Source: Bacillus kwashiorkori (GTDB lineage Bacteria > Bacillota > Bacilli > Bacillales > Caldibacillaceae). Taken from it: a DNA stretch of 64,000 nt. Under the pieces are notes generated by a model. The model did no database searches and was not told the DNA's origin. It was given only the letters and a program-made list of their open reading frames with translations. The DNA is taken from positions 372,001 to 436,000 of the forward strand of contig NZ_CTDX01000016.1 in the NCBI RefSeq assembly GCF_001375515.1. The letters run 5' to 3'. Within the stretch, counting starts at the first letter, position 1; every line of letters begins with the position of its first letter. Below, one piece after another: positions 18,831 to 26,960 of this stretch. The position numbers were made by a program, and so were the translations under genes.

Positions 18831-19613
18831 ATGCAAAAAAATAAACAACCGTTAATTGAAATAAACGATTTATCCTTCCAATATGAAAAAGATAAAGTAT
18901 TAGAGAATATTAACCTTGTCGTCCATCGTGGAGATTTTCTCGGTATTGTCGGACCTAATGGTTCAGGAAAATCCACTTTATTAAAACTGTTACTCGGTTT
19001 ATTAAAAAAACAATCAGGTGAAATTTATTTATTTGGTGAGAAAATGGAGCATTTTACTAAATGGGAAAAGATCGGCTATGTTTCGCAAAAGTCTAATGCT
19101 TTTAACTCTGCCTTTCCAGCAACTGTTTTTGAAGTTGTTCGTAGTGGATTAACAAAGAAAGCCAGCTTATTCCAATTTTTCTTTTCAAAGTCAATAAACG
19201 AAAAAGTTATAACAGCTCTAAAAGCAGTTGAGATGGATGAATATGTAAATCGAAATATCGGTGAATTAAGTGGGGGTCAACAACAACGGGTATTTATCGC
19301 AAGAGCAATAGTAAGTGAACCAGAGCTTCTCATTTTAGATGAGCCGACAGTTGGCGTGGATGCGAAACGTGTTAGTCAATTTTACAATCTACTCGGTTCA
19401 CTGCAAAAAGATAAAGATATTACATTAATATTAGTGACACACGATATTGGTGCGGTCACAGAAAAAATAACACATGTTGCTTGTATAAACCATACACTCC
19501 ATTTTCATGGAGATGTGAATAGATTCGAAGAAGAGAGTGTCAATCTTTCATCAATGTATGGTCATGATGTCAAAATATTAACACATAACCATCACGAGGA
19601 GGGACACGAATGA
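18831..19613 (+). CDS. znuC: Zinc ABC transporter ATP-binding protein
   Basis: ATPase of a metal-cation ABC importer. Walker A is GPNGSGKST (residues 41-49), the signature is ELSGGQQQR, and Walker B is LLILDEPTVGVD with the switch His in LVTHDIG. The C-terminus is His-rich (LTHNHHEEGH), common in metal importers. The 260-residue length is normal. It overlaps znuB by 4 bases (ATGA). Zinc specificity is inferred from the operon with zur. Manganese transporters of the same family are an alternative but less likely. Confidence 0.92.
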   Translation: MQKNKQPLIEINDLSFQYEKDKVLENINLVVHRGDFLGIVGPNGSGKSTLLKLLLGLLKKQSGEIYLFGEKMEHFTKWEKIGYVSQKSNAFNSAFPATVFEVVRSGLTKKASLFQFFFSKSINEKVITALKAVEMDEYVNRNIGELSGGQQQRVFIARAIVSEPELLILDEPTVGVDAKRVSQFYNLLGSLQKDKDITLILVTHDIGAVTEKITHVACINHTLHFHGDVNRFEEESVNLSSMYGHDVKILTHNHHEEGHE

Positions 19614-20452
19614 TTACCAGCCTCATGCAATATGAGTTTTTACAAAATGCATTTTTAACGGGAATCATTATAGGCATGATTGCTCCTCTATTAGGAGTAT
19701 TTATCGTTGTTAGAAGACTAGCGCTTATCGCCGACGCCTTAAGCCATGTAACATTATCTGGTATTGCTGCCAGCCTTTTATTAGGAAAAATTTGGGCTCC
19801 ATTTGCAGTAGTCAATCCATTGTACGGTGGAATGGTGTTTTCTATCGGGGGTGCTTTATTAATTGAGAAATTACGAACCGTTTATAAGCACTATGAGGAG
19901 TTGGCGATACCAATTATTATGTCCTTAGGTGTTGGACTTGGTGTTATTTTTATATCATTGGCCGACGGATTCAATACGGATTTATTCGGTTATTTATTCG
20001 GAAGTGTTAGTGCCGTTAGCAGGGTGGATCTGCTTATTATTTTCGTCATATTTATTATCGTCTTATTAACGATTACTTATTTGTATAAGGAGCTATTTTT
20101 ATTATCTTTTGATGAAGAATATGGAAAAGCAATTGGTTTGAAAGCAAAGTTGATTCATTTTATTTTTATCGTTTTAGTTGCACTTGTGATTGCTATTTCT
20201 ATGCGAATTGTAGGAGTCCTTTTAGTATCCGCATTAATGACATTACCGGTAGCAGCAAGTATGCGAATTGCTAAAAGCTTTAAACAAGCCATTTTTTATG
20301 CGATTATATTTGGAGAGATATCTGTTATTGGCGGATTAGTTAGTGCTTATTATTTAGATATTGCCCCAGGTGGAGCAATTGTTGTTTTGGCTGCATTATT
20401 CTTATTAGGAACAATTGTTAATAATAAATGGCGAACGAGACAAAGTAATTAA
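19610..20452 (+). CDS. znuB: Zinc ABC transporter permease
   Basis: Membrane subunit of the ABC-3 family, with about eight hydrophobic segments over 280 residues. Typical family sequences are IIGMIAPLLGVFIVVRRLALIADALSH near the N-terminus, the coupling segment DEEYGKAIGLK, and VGVLLVSALMTLPVAAS. It is translated with znuC through an ATGA overlap, and zur begins 15 bases after its stop. No gene for the zinc-binding lipoprotein (ZnuA/AdcA) is in the operon, so this must be encoded elsewhere. Confidence 0.92.
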   Translation: MITSLMQYEFLQNAFLTGIIIGMIAPLLGVFIVVRRLALIADALSHVTLSGIAASLLLGKIWAPFAVVNPLYGGMVFSIGGALLIEKLRTVYKHYEELAIPIIMSLGVGLGVIFISLADGFNTDLFGYLFGSVSAVSRVDLLIIFVIFIIVLLTITYLYKELFLLSFDEEYGKAIGLKAKLIHFIFIVLVALVIAISMRIVGVLLVSALMTLPVAASMRIAKSFKQAIFYAIIFGEISVIGGLVSAYYLDIAPGGAIVVLAALFLLGTIVNNKWRTRQSN

Positions 20453-20467
20453 AGGGGAGAATGAAAA

Positions 20468-20881
20468 GTGGATGTAAACGAGGCAATTCAAATATTAAAG
20501 GACGAAGGTTACAAATATACTGGTAAAAGAATCGACATGTTAAAATTTATGGAAGAAGAGGACCGTTATTTAACGGCGAAAGATGTTTTTTTAGGAATGA
20601 ATAGTATTTATCCAAATTTAAGTTTTGATACAATTTATCGCAATTTATCATTGTTTGTCGATCTTGGTATATTAGAAATGACCGAGCTTTCCGGTGAGAA
20701 AAATTTCCGCTTCCGCTGTTCCAGAAATCATCATCACCATCATTTTATTTGCCTTGAATGCGGAAAAACGAAGGAAATTGAAACTTGTCCAATGGAATTT
20801 ATTTACGATAAATTAAAAGATTATACCATTGCTGACCATAAGTTTGAAATATACGGTTATTGTACAGAATGTAATCATTAA
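20468..20881 (+). CDS. zur: Zinc uptake regulator Zur (Fur family)
   Basis: Zinc-responsive repressor of zinc uptake genes. The first 80 residues form the winged helix (GYKYTGKRIDMLKFM, then SFDTIYRNLSLF, the Fur-type recognition helix). A metal-rich segment HHHHHFICLECGK follows, and structural zinc cysteines are in CLEC and CTEC near the C-terminus. The start is GTG at 20468 with GGGGAG upstream. The 137-residue length is normal. Co-transcription with znuCB creates a feedback loop. The cluster context favours Zur over Fur or PerR. Confidence 0.92.
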   Translation: MDVNEAIQILKDEGYKYTGKRIDMLKFMEEEDRYLTAKDVFLGMNSIYPNLSFDTIYRNLSLFVDLGILEMTELSGEKNFRFRCSRNHHHHHFICLECGKTKEIETCPMEFIYDKLKDYTIADHKFEIYGYCTECNH

Positions 20882-20918
20882 ATCTCAGCAATGTGGCTGA
20901 GATTATTTCATTTTTTTA
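20881..20918 (+). terminator. Terminator of znuCB-zur
   Basis: Perfect 9-bp stem AATCTCAGC/GCTGAGATT with a 6-base loop, followed by a T-rich tract. Confidence 0.85.
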
Positions 20919-21105
20919 ATTTGACTTAGTTCGTTCGACAATAGTCTATCCAAGAAATGAATATCTCTTATTTTTTTCTGTTTAATGGGGCCTGCATCCA
21001 AAATTGCTAAAATTTTATTGTTATGAAAAAACCCTCTCTGCAAACAATAATAATGCTTCAACTTTAAGAAGCGTGGTTTTACGTTTTTTGAAAGCGAGGG
21101 GTTTG

Positions 21106-21426
21106 ATGACCGACTTCAAGGATGAATACAAATCGGCACAGACAAATCGATATGATGAAGAAACAGCAGCGGAAATGGCTGTCCCGATTAATCGAACACG
21201 TACAACCGAACAAACGAATGCAGAGCAAGGCGGCAGAGGTTTAGGAATTGCCGCGTTAGTATTATCCATTTTAGCTTTGTTTATGGCTCCAGTATTATTT
21301 GGTGGTGCTGGTGTAGTTTTAGGGTTCATGGCTAAAAAACGTGGTGCCAATAGTTTAGGAAATTGGGCGATTGGTGTAGGTGCTTTTGCTGCAATAATTG
21401 GCCTGTTGATTGCCCCGTTTTTCTAA
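21106..21426 (+). CDS. yqfX: YqfX-like DUF4190 membrane protein
   Basis: A 106-residue protein: a hydrophilic N-terminal half (FKDEYKSAQTNRYDEETAAE) and a C-terminal half with two hydrophobic helices (IAALVLSILALFMAPVLFGG and WAIGVGAFAAIIGLLIAPFF) joined by a basic loop. This is the DUF4190 layout. ATG at 21106 follows GAGGGG (21096-21101); the longer frame from 21004 is not supported. The RBS could pair with AAACCCTC at 21029-21036. Position next to zur and ispG matches yqfX of B. subtilis. Function unknown. Confidence 0.8.
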   Translation: MTDFKDEYKSAQTNRYDEETAAEMAVPINRTRTTEQTNAEQGGRGLGIAALVLSILALFMAPVLFGGAGVVLGFMAKKRGANSLGNWAIGVGAFAAIIGLLIAPFF

Positions 21427-21462
21427 CTTAGATTAGATAATATACATGGTTTCTAGTCAAAA

Positions 21463-21500
21463 AAGACAGTCCCAAATACTATAGGGACTGTCTTATTTTT
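21463..21500. terminator. Bidirectional terminator between yqfX and ispG
   Basis: Perfect 11-bp stem AAGACAGTCCC/GGGACTGTCTT, with T-rich flanks in both directions. It separates the convergent genes. Confidence 0.9.
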
Positions 21501-21503
21501 GTT

Positions 21504-22610
21504 TTATGCATTCGCTTTTTCTTTTTCTTTATTTTTAAAATATTCTTCGGCTAAGATATCAATTTCCTTTTTTAATTCCTCTACCATTATTTCTTCTGGT
21601 ACTTTCCTCACAATTTTCCCTTTCATAAAGAGTAGGCCTTCCCCACGTGCTCCAGCTATGCCTATATCAGCCTCTCTAGCTTCACCAGGGCCGTTCACTG
21701 CACATCCAAGAACAGCAACTTTTAATGGTGCTTTTATTTTTTGAATATATTCTTCCACTTCATTCGCAATACTAATGAGATCAATTTCAATTCTTCCACA
21801 TGTAGGGCATGAAATTAAAGTGGCAGCATTAGATGCTAAACCGAATGATTTTAAAAGTTCACGGGCTACTTTAATTTCTTCCACAGGATCGGCACTTAAC
21901 GAAATCCGTAACGTATTGCCAATACCCATATGTAAAATTGCTCCTAAACCAGCAGCACTTTTTACTGTACCGGCAAACAATGTACCTGATTCTGTTATTC
22001 CTAAATGAAGTGGATAATTAAAAGCTCGGGCCGCTTTTTCATACGCTTCAATAGCTAACGGAACATTGGAAGCTTTCATAGAAACGATAATATCGTGAAA
22101 ATCGAGGTCTTCTAATATTTTGATATGGTGCAAAGCACTTTCCACCATTCCGTCAGCGGTAGGATATCCGTATTTATCAAGAATCCGTTTTTCTAAGGAA
22201 CCAGCGTTAACACCAATTCTAATTGGAATTCCACGTTCTTTTGCTGCTTTTACTACTGCCTCAACTTTTTCTTTCCGACCAATATTTCCTGGATTAATTC
22301 TAATTTTATCAATTCCGCCTTCAATTGCTTTTAATGCTAATTTATAATCAAAATGAATATCAGCAACTAAGGGAATATTTATTCTTTTTTTAATGCTAGA
22401 AATTGCATTTGCTGCTCTTTCATCAGGTACTGCCACCCGAACTATTTGACATCCAGCTTCTTCTAATCTATGAATTTGTTGTACTGTTGCGTCTACATCA
22501 TGAGTTTTTGTTGTTGTCATACTTTGAATATAAAGTTCATTACTGCCGCCTATTGTTAAATTCCCAACCTTAACTGGGCGTGTTTTTGTACGATGAGTAA
22601 TATCACCCAA
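21504..22610 (-). CDS. ispG: 4-hydroxy-3-methylbut-2-en-1-yl diphosphate synthase IspG (GcpE)
   Basis: Penultimate MEP-pathway enzyme, converting MEcPP to HMBPP with a [4Fe-4S] cluster. The TIM-barrel half carries [15 protein letters not shown] and [13 protein letters not shown]. The cluster cysteines are in LISCPTCGR and [12 protein letters not shown]. Length 368 residues, near the B. subtilis enzyme. An AGAGAGT-like site precedes the ATG. It is a single gene on the minus strand. Together with ispH in this window it covers the last two steps to IPP and DMAPP. Confidence 0.96.
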   Translation of the reverse strand: MGDITHRTKTRPVKVGNLTIGGSNELYIQSMTTTKTHDVDATVQQIHRLEEAGCQIVRVAVPDERAANAISSIKKRINIPLVADIHFDYKLALKAIEGGIDKIRINPGNIGRKEKVEAVVKAAKERGIPIRIGVNAGSLEKRILDKYGYPTADGMVESALHHIKILEDLDFHDIIVSMKASNVPLAIEAYEKAARAFNYPLHLGITESGTLFAGTVKSAAGLGAILHMGIGNTLRISLSADPVEEIKVARELLKSFGLASNAATLISCPTCGRIEIDLISIANEVEEYIQKIKAPLKVAVLGCAVNGPGEAREADIGIAGARGEGLLFMKGKIVRKVPEEIMVEELKKEIDILAEEYFKNKEKEKANA

Positions 22611-22790
22611 AGTTACTCTCTCCTTTTATATAAATTCAATCCTTTGTACTCATCTTAACAATGAGATAATAAAATTGACAAGGAATTTAGTTTTTCCCGC
22701 AGAAAGCTAATCTTTCTGTTCCCCCCACATAATAAGTATCCATGAAGTAAAGAGGGAGATACATGCTAGTCATCATACATAATTGTAACT

Positions 22791-23105
22791 TTAATAGGAT
22801 GAATCGTAAATGGGAATTTTATAAATTTTCCCTGGTTGCATGTGTTCTGGCATTAACCCGTTATTTAACTTAGTAAAATCAGCAATTATTTTTTCAATAG
22901 TATGATTTTCTGGAAAACCATACTTTCGATCAATAATAGATAATAAAGTATCACCAGGCTGAATTTGCACTTCTTCATAAGGAATTTGACTAGTAAATGT
23001 TGTTTTACTTTCTATTTCAACATTTGGCACTGTCCCTTTCGTAATATCATAAAAAAAAGCATAAATACATAATCCGCAAAATAGGAGCCCTAGAACACGT
23101 TTCAT
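22791..23105 (-). CDS. yqfZ: LysM-domain protein YqfZ
   Basis: A 104-residue protein with an N-terminal signal or anchor (RVLGLLFCGLCIYAFFYDI) and one LysM-like domain: VQIQPGDTLLSIIDRKYGFPE, then FTKLNNGLMPEHMQPGKIYKIP. LysM modules bind peptidoglycan, so it probably acts at the cell surface or in the spore coat. A TGGAGGA site precedes the ATG. Position beside ispG matches yqfZ of B. subtilis. No catalytic domain is attached. Confidence 0.85.
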   Translation of the reverse strand: MKRVLGLLFCGLCIYAFFYDITKGTVPNVEIESKTTFTSQIPYEEVQIQPGDTLLSIIDRKYGFPENHTIEKIIADFTKLNNGLMPEHMQPGKIYKIPIYDSSY

Positions 23106-23196
23106 TATGAAAATCCTCCAGTTATCACTTTTCTATCATTTTATTCGTGTCTATTATTTTTTATGCATAATTAATAGATTACTGGAGGAAATTAAA

Positions 23197-23227
23197 AACG
23201 AGGTAAGGAATATGTCCTAACCTCGTT
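23197..23227 (-). terminator. Terminator of yqgB
   Basis: Stem AACGAGGT-AGGA/TCCT-ACCTCGTT, followed on the minus strand by TTTTTAATTT. It lies 9 bases after the yqgB stop. Confidence 0.85.
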
Positions 23228-23235
23228 AGTGAGTA

Positions 23236-24006
23236 TTAAGCTATGTCTGTTGTGTTTTTCGTAAGTTCTTTTAAAGCTAGGAAGATCATCAATAAGCTAA
23301 CTCCCCAATTAATTGCACCACCAAATGGTACTGTTGCACCAAAACTATTCATAATTGCAAAGAAAGTAATTGGTAAAGTAATACTGTACGCACTTATCTT
23401 CCATACATTTCCATATTTTAAATCAAGTCTAAAGGAGGAAACGAGAATTAAAGAAAGCAATCCTAAAACTGATACTTTAATAAAGTTACCAGCTGTAAAA
23501 ATTAAATAGGCGATGAAAAAGACGATCATTGTAATTATCGGCAAGCTGCTGTCTACTAGATTCAATATTTCTACCATTGTATTTTTATTAATATCGTTTA
23601 ATTCAAGTGAAGCATAAGTAAAGCTATCGGTTGTGCCGTCAATATCAGCAATGACTCCATCTTTCACAAATTTAATTGTATTCTTTTCGATATCCACTTC
23701 TGTCATCAATTTCGAATTATCAAATAGCAAAGTGACACCATCCGCATTGATTGTTACAGGTTCTGATTCATCCATCTGTAATTCATAATCAGTAATATGA
23801 AAGTTAGGAACTTCGTCAATAATGATATCTTTTGTATCACCAATAAAATTATTTACGATAGAATGAATGTTTAAAACAATTGGTACAGTTGTCAAAATAG
23901 AGATTAAAAAAATATAAAGAATTGTTTTCCCCATTTTTTGTGAATGGAAAGATGCGATGTCTTTCGGAGAATATAAACTTTTAAAAAACTGTTTAAAAAT
24001 ATTCAT
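23236..24006 (-). CDS. yqgB: DUF1189 membrane protein YqgB
   Basis: A 256-residue integral membrane protein with about five hydrophobic segments: one near residues 28-47, then a large extracytoplasmic region (about 50-150), then a C-terminal bundle (LPIITMIVFFIAYLIF onwards). The N-terminus FKQFFKSLYSPKDIASFHSQKMGKTI is the DUF1189 signature. An AAAGGATGGGG site precedes the ATG. It is divergent from the Na/Pi cotransporter, and the PhoP-like boxes in between face this gene. Function unknown. Confidence 0.85.
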   Translation of the reverse strand: MNIFKQFFKSLYSPKDIASFHSQKMGKTILYIFLISILTTVPIVLNIHSIVNNFIGDTKDIIIDEVPNFHITDYELQMDESEPVTINADGVTLLFDNSKLMTEVDIEKNTIKFVKDGVIADIDGTTDSFTYASLELNDINKNTMVEILNLVDSSLPIITMIVFFIAYLIFTAGNFIKVSVLGLLSLILVSSFRLDLKYGNVWKISAYSITLPITFFAIMNSFGATVPFGGAINWGVSLLMIFLALKELTKNTTDIA

Positions 24007-24334
24007 TAAACCCCATCCTTTTTTTATTAAGAAATATACTAGTCCATTATAATTCTAATATTGTAAATGAGAGATTTCAATAAGAATTTAAAAAAACATT
24101 TTCACTTGTAACTTATTTGTAATACTAATGAAATATAAATGTAATAATTAATGTGAATGTAAATCCTATGTAAATTTGTATAGATAAATATTTACATTTC
24201 CTATAATAATTAGCCATAATTGTTAAGGGAAAAAGGTTTTGGATAAAATAAAGTAGGTGGTTTTATCGTTTCATTAGCTAGATTTTACATGAACTAATAA
24301 ATTGAAATGACTTTTTACAGATAGGAGTTATAAG
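24007..24334. other. Divergent control region yqgB / Na-Pi cotransporter
   Basis: Contains the PhoP-like repeat array described separately. On the plus strand TATAAT at 24202-24207 is a possible -10 for the Na/Pi gene with a poor -35. On the minus strand a TATAAT about 10 bases past the last TTTACA box is a possible -10 for yqgB. Confidence 0.5.
24062..24174 (-). promoter_or_regulatory. Putative PhoP box array (TTTACA-type on the minus strand)
   Basis: TGTAA-type hexamers, i.e. TTTACA/TTACA on the minus strand, occur at 24062, 24107, 24118, 24140, 24158 and 24169. The intervals 24107-24118 and 24158-24169 are exactly 11 bases, and 24118-24140 is 22. A degenerate copy (TGAAAT) fills the 24129 position. 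PhoP in Bacillus binds TT(A/T/C)ACA direct repeats with 11-bp periodicity. Neighbouring genes handle phosphate, which supports the reading. Not verified experimentally. Confidence 0.6.
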
Positions 24335-25975
24335 ATGAACAGTCAAGAAATTCAACAAATGATTTTTGAATTTATCGGTGGATTAGGTATTTTCCTTTTT
24401 GGAATTAAGGCGATGGGAGAAGGACTACAGAAGTCTGCCGGTGACAGGTTACGAGATATTCTTGATAAACTAACAACCAATCCGATTATGGGGGTTATTG
24501 CTGGGATTATTGTAACAGCGTTAATTCAAAGTAGTTCTGGTACTACAGTCATAACAGTAGGTCTCGTAAGTGCTGGTTTCATGACATTAAGACAAGCTAT
24601 TGGTGTCATTATGGGTGCGAATATCGGTACGACCATTACTGCATTTATAATCGGTTTTGATGTTGGAGCATATGCTTTACCGATAATTGCAGTTGGATCA
24701 TTTTTAATTTTCTTCTTTAAAAAGAAACGAGTGAATTTTTTAGGCCAAGTAGTTTTTGGTTTCGGTGCACTCTTTTTAGGTTTAGAATTGATGAGTTCTG
24801 GCATGAAACCATTGCGTGAATTCACCATTTTCCAAGATTTAATGATTAATCTTGGAGAAAATAGTTTGCTCGGTGTATTAGTTGGAACAATTTTTACAGT
24901 TATAGTCCAAAGTTCTAGTGCTACAATTGGTGTTTTACAAGGATTATATTCAGATCATTTATTAGAACTAAATGCAGCTTTACCAGTGTTATTCGGAGAT
25001 AATATCGGTACGACGATTACCGCTATTTTGGCAAGTATTGGAGCTTCTAATGCAGCAAAACGAGCCGCGTTAAGTCATGTGATGTTTAATATTATTGGAT
25101 CTACCATTTTCTTACTCTTTTTAGGACCATTTACACAGTTTGTTGAATTCTTACAATCATCCTTTGACTTAAATGAGAAGATGACCATTGCATTTGCGCA
25201 TGGAGCATTTAACATTTCTAACACTTTTATACAAGTTCCATTTATTGGCGTGTTAGCATATATTGTAACAAAAATCATTCCACAGGATGACTCCGTAATT
25301 GATTACAAAGTAAAACAGTTGGACCCTAATTTTATTGAACAATCGCCTTCGATTGCTTTAGGAGCAGCAAAAAGTGAAATAATCCGCATGGGTGAATTAG
25401 CTGTAAAAGGATTGGAAGAAACAAAAAATTATTTAACGACCGGGAAATCTGTACATGCGGAAATGGCCTTACAATTGGAAGATGCAATTAATAATTTAGA
25501 CCATAAAATAACGGATTATTTGATCAAACTTTCAACTACAGAATTACTGGAGCACGAATCTGATTTACACTCAACATTAATGGATTCTATCCGTGATATT
25601 GAACGGATTGGTGACCATTTTGAAAATATTGTAGAATTGGTTGAATTCCAAATTAATAACAAGATTAAGTTATCAGAGTTTGCAATGAATGATATTGAAG
25701 AAATGTTTGACCTTGCAATTTCCACTGTAACAGAAGTGATTGATGCTTTAGAAACGAATGATAAAGAAAAAGCGAAATCTGTTTTCCGGAAAGAAGATGA
25801 GATTGACCAACTTGAAAGAAAGTATCGTAAACAACATATTATTAGGGTAAATGATGGCATTTGTTCTGGACAAGCAGGGATTGTCTTTGTCGATGTGATT
25901 ATTAATTTAGAGAGAATTGGTGACCATTCGGTAAATATCGCTGAACATATTTTAGGTGTGAAAGAATCAGAATAA
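24335..25975 (+). CDS. Na/Pi cotransporter family protein with C-terminal PhoU-like domain
   Basis: A 546-residue protein. Residues 1-320 are a Na+/Pi-cotransporter II-type membrane domain with the duplicated QSSS motif (ALIQSSSGTTVITVG and VIVQSSSATIGV) and the repeated GANIGTT/GDNIGTT motifs. Residues 340-546 are a PhoU-like helical domain with metal-site motifs SIRDIERIGDHFENI and IINLERIGDHSVNIAEH. It is likely to move phosphate with sodium across the membrane. ATG at 24335 follows TAGGAG. The upstream control region carries PhoP-like boxes. Confidence 0.92.
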   Translation: MNSQEIQQMIFEFIGGLGIFLFGIKAMGEGLQKSAGDRLRDILDKLTTNPIMGVIAGIIVTALIQSSSGTTVITVGLVSAGFMTLRQAIGVIMGANIGTTITAFIIGFDVGAYALPIIAVGSFLIFFFKKKRVNFLGQVVFGFGALFLGLELMSSGMKPLREFTIFQDLMINLGENSLLGVLVGTIFTVIVQSSSATIGVLQGLYSDHLLELNAALPVLFGDNIGTTITAILASIGASNAAKRAALSHVMFNIIGSTIFLLFLGPFTQFVEFLQSSFDLNEKMTIAFAHGAFNISNTFIQVPFIGVLAYIVTKIIPQDDSVIDYKVKQLDPNFIEQSPSIALGAAKSEIIRMGELAVKGLEETKNYLTTGKSVHAEMALQLEDAINNLDHKITDYLIKLSTTELLEHESDLHSTLMDSIRDIERIGDHFENIVELVEFQINNKIKLSEFAMNDIEEMFDLAISTVTEVIDALETNDKEKAKSVFRKEDEIDQLERKYRKQHIIRVNDGICSGQAGIVFVDVIINLERIGDHSVNIAEHILGVKESE

Positions 25976-26026
25976 TTGTTTGTGTTAGTTTGTCATAGTT
26001 TCTGGTTTGCTATTATCAATGCACGT

Positions 26027-26149
26027 CGGTAGTAATGATGTAAAGGTAAATTAGGATTTAATTTTCTATTTTAACTAACTTTTCCTTGTATATTTTTGGG
26101 AATTTTGGTTATATTACATTCCGGTAGTGAAAACGATGTAAAAGCTAAA
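26027..26149. repeat. Direct-repeat pair upstream of sodA
   Basis: CGGTAGTAATGATGTAAAGG... (from 26027 to 26050) and CGGTAGTGAAAACGATGTAA... (from 26122 to 26149) share CGGTAGT, GATGTAAA and a terminal TAAA, about 95 bases apart. They flank the candidate sodA promoter. Origin and function unknown. Confidence 0.5.
26086..26115 (+). promoter_or_regulatory. Candidate sodA promoter
   Basis: TTGTAT (26086-26091), an 18-base spacer and TATATT (26110-26115). A moderate match only; it lies between the two direct-repeat copies. Confidence 0.4.
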
Positions 26150-26258
26150 GGGTGCATTTTATTTGCGTAAGACAATCAATTTTGCTACTCTTAAATTAAT
26201 GAGCTTTAGGTAAATTTTTCTAAAGCAATGAAAAAATAATTTATAGGAGGAATAGAAA

Positions 26259-26867
26259 ATGGCATTCCAATTACCTGAATTACCATATGCTTATGATGCA
26301 TTAGAACCTCATATCGATAAAGAAACGATGAATATTCATCATACGAAACACCATAATACTTATGTAACTAACTTAAACAATGCCCTAGAAGGACAAACGG
26401 ATTTATTAAATAAAACCGTAGAGGAAGTAATTGCAAACTTAGATGCTGTACCAGAAAATGTTCGGACAGCTGTAAGAAACAATGGTGGAGGCCATGCTAA
26501 CCATAGCTTATTCTGGCAAATTTTATCACCTAATGGTGGCGGTGAACCAACTGGAGCTTTGTTAGATGCAATTAATGCAAAATTTGGTTCCTATCAAGCA
26601 TTCAAAGAAGAATTTGCGAAAGCGGCAACTACACGTTTCGGTTCTGGTTGGGCATGGTTAGTTGTTAACAATGGCGAATTAGAAGTGACAAGTACACCAA
26701 ATCAAGACTCTCCGTTAATGGAAGGTAAAACACCTATTTTAGGGTTAGATGTTTGGGAACATGCTTATTACTTAAAATATCAAAACCGTCGTCCAGACTA
26801 TATAGGTGCATTTTGGAATGTAGTTAATTGGGCTGAAGTAGCAAAACGATTTGAAGCAGCAAAATAA
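26259..26867 (+). CDS. sodA: Superoxide dismutase, Mn type
   Basis: Dismutates superoxide to hydrogen peroxide and oxygen in the cytoplasm. Metal ligands are visible: H27 ([12 protein letters not shown]), the second His in [12 protein letters not shown], and Asp and His in [33 protein letters not shown] and the DVWEHAYY region fit manganese SodA of Bacillus, though iron cannot be fully excluded. Length 202 residues. A TAGGAGGAA site lies upstream of the ATG. It is monocistronic, with a strong terminator. Confidence 0.96.
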   Translation: MAFQLPELPYAYDALEPHIDKETMNIHHTKHHNTYVTNLNNALEGQTDLLNKTVEEVIANLDAVPENVRTAVRNNGGGHANHSLFWQILSPNGGGEPTGALLDAINAKFGSYQAFKEEFAKAATTRFGSGWAWLVVNNGELEVTSTPNQDSPLMEGKTPILGLDVWEHAYYLKYQNRRPDYIGAFWNVVNWAEVAKRFEAAK

Positions 26868-26885
26868 AATAGTTTATTGAGTTCA

Positions 26886-26913
26886 AGCAGCAGAGATAAT
26901 CTGCTGCTTTTTT
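26886..26913 (+). terminator. Terminator of sodA
   Basis: Perfect 9-bp stem AGCAGCAGA/TCTGCTGCT followed by a T run. Confidence 0.93.
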
Positions 26914-26960
26914 GCATATGTCTCATCCTTTTACAAACAATATATTTAGGAGGACATATG

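Noticed and set aside
21004-21105. N-terminal extension of YqfX from ATG 21004
   Set aside because: It lacks a ribosome binding site, and the good site GAGGGG lies just before ATG 21106.
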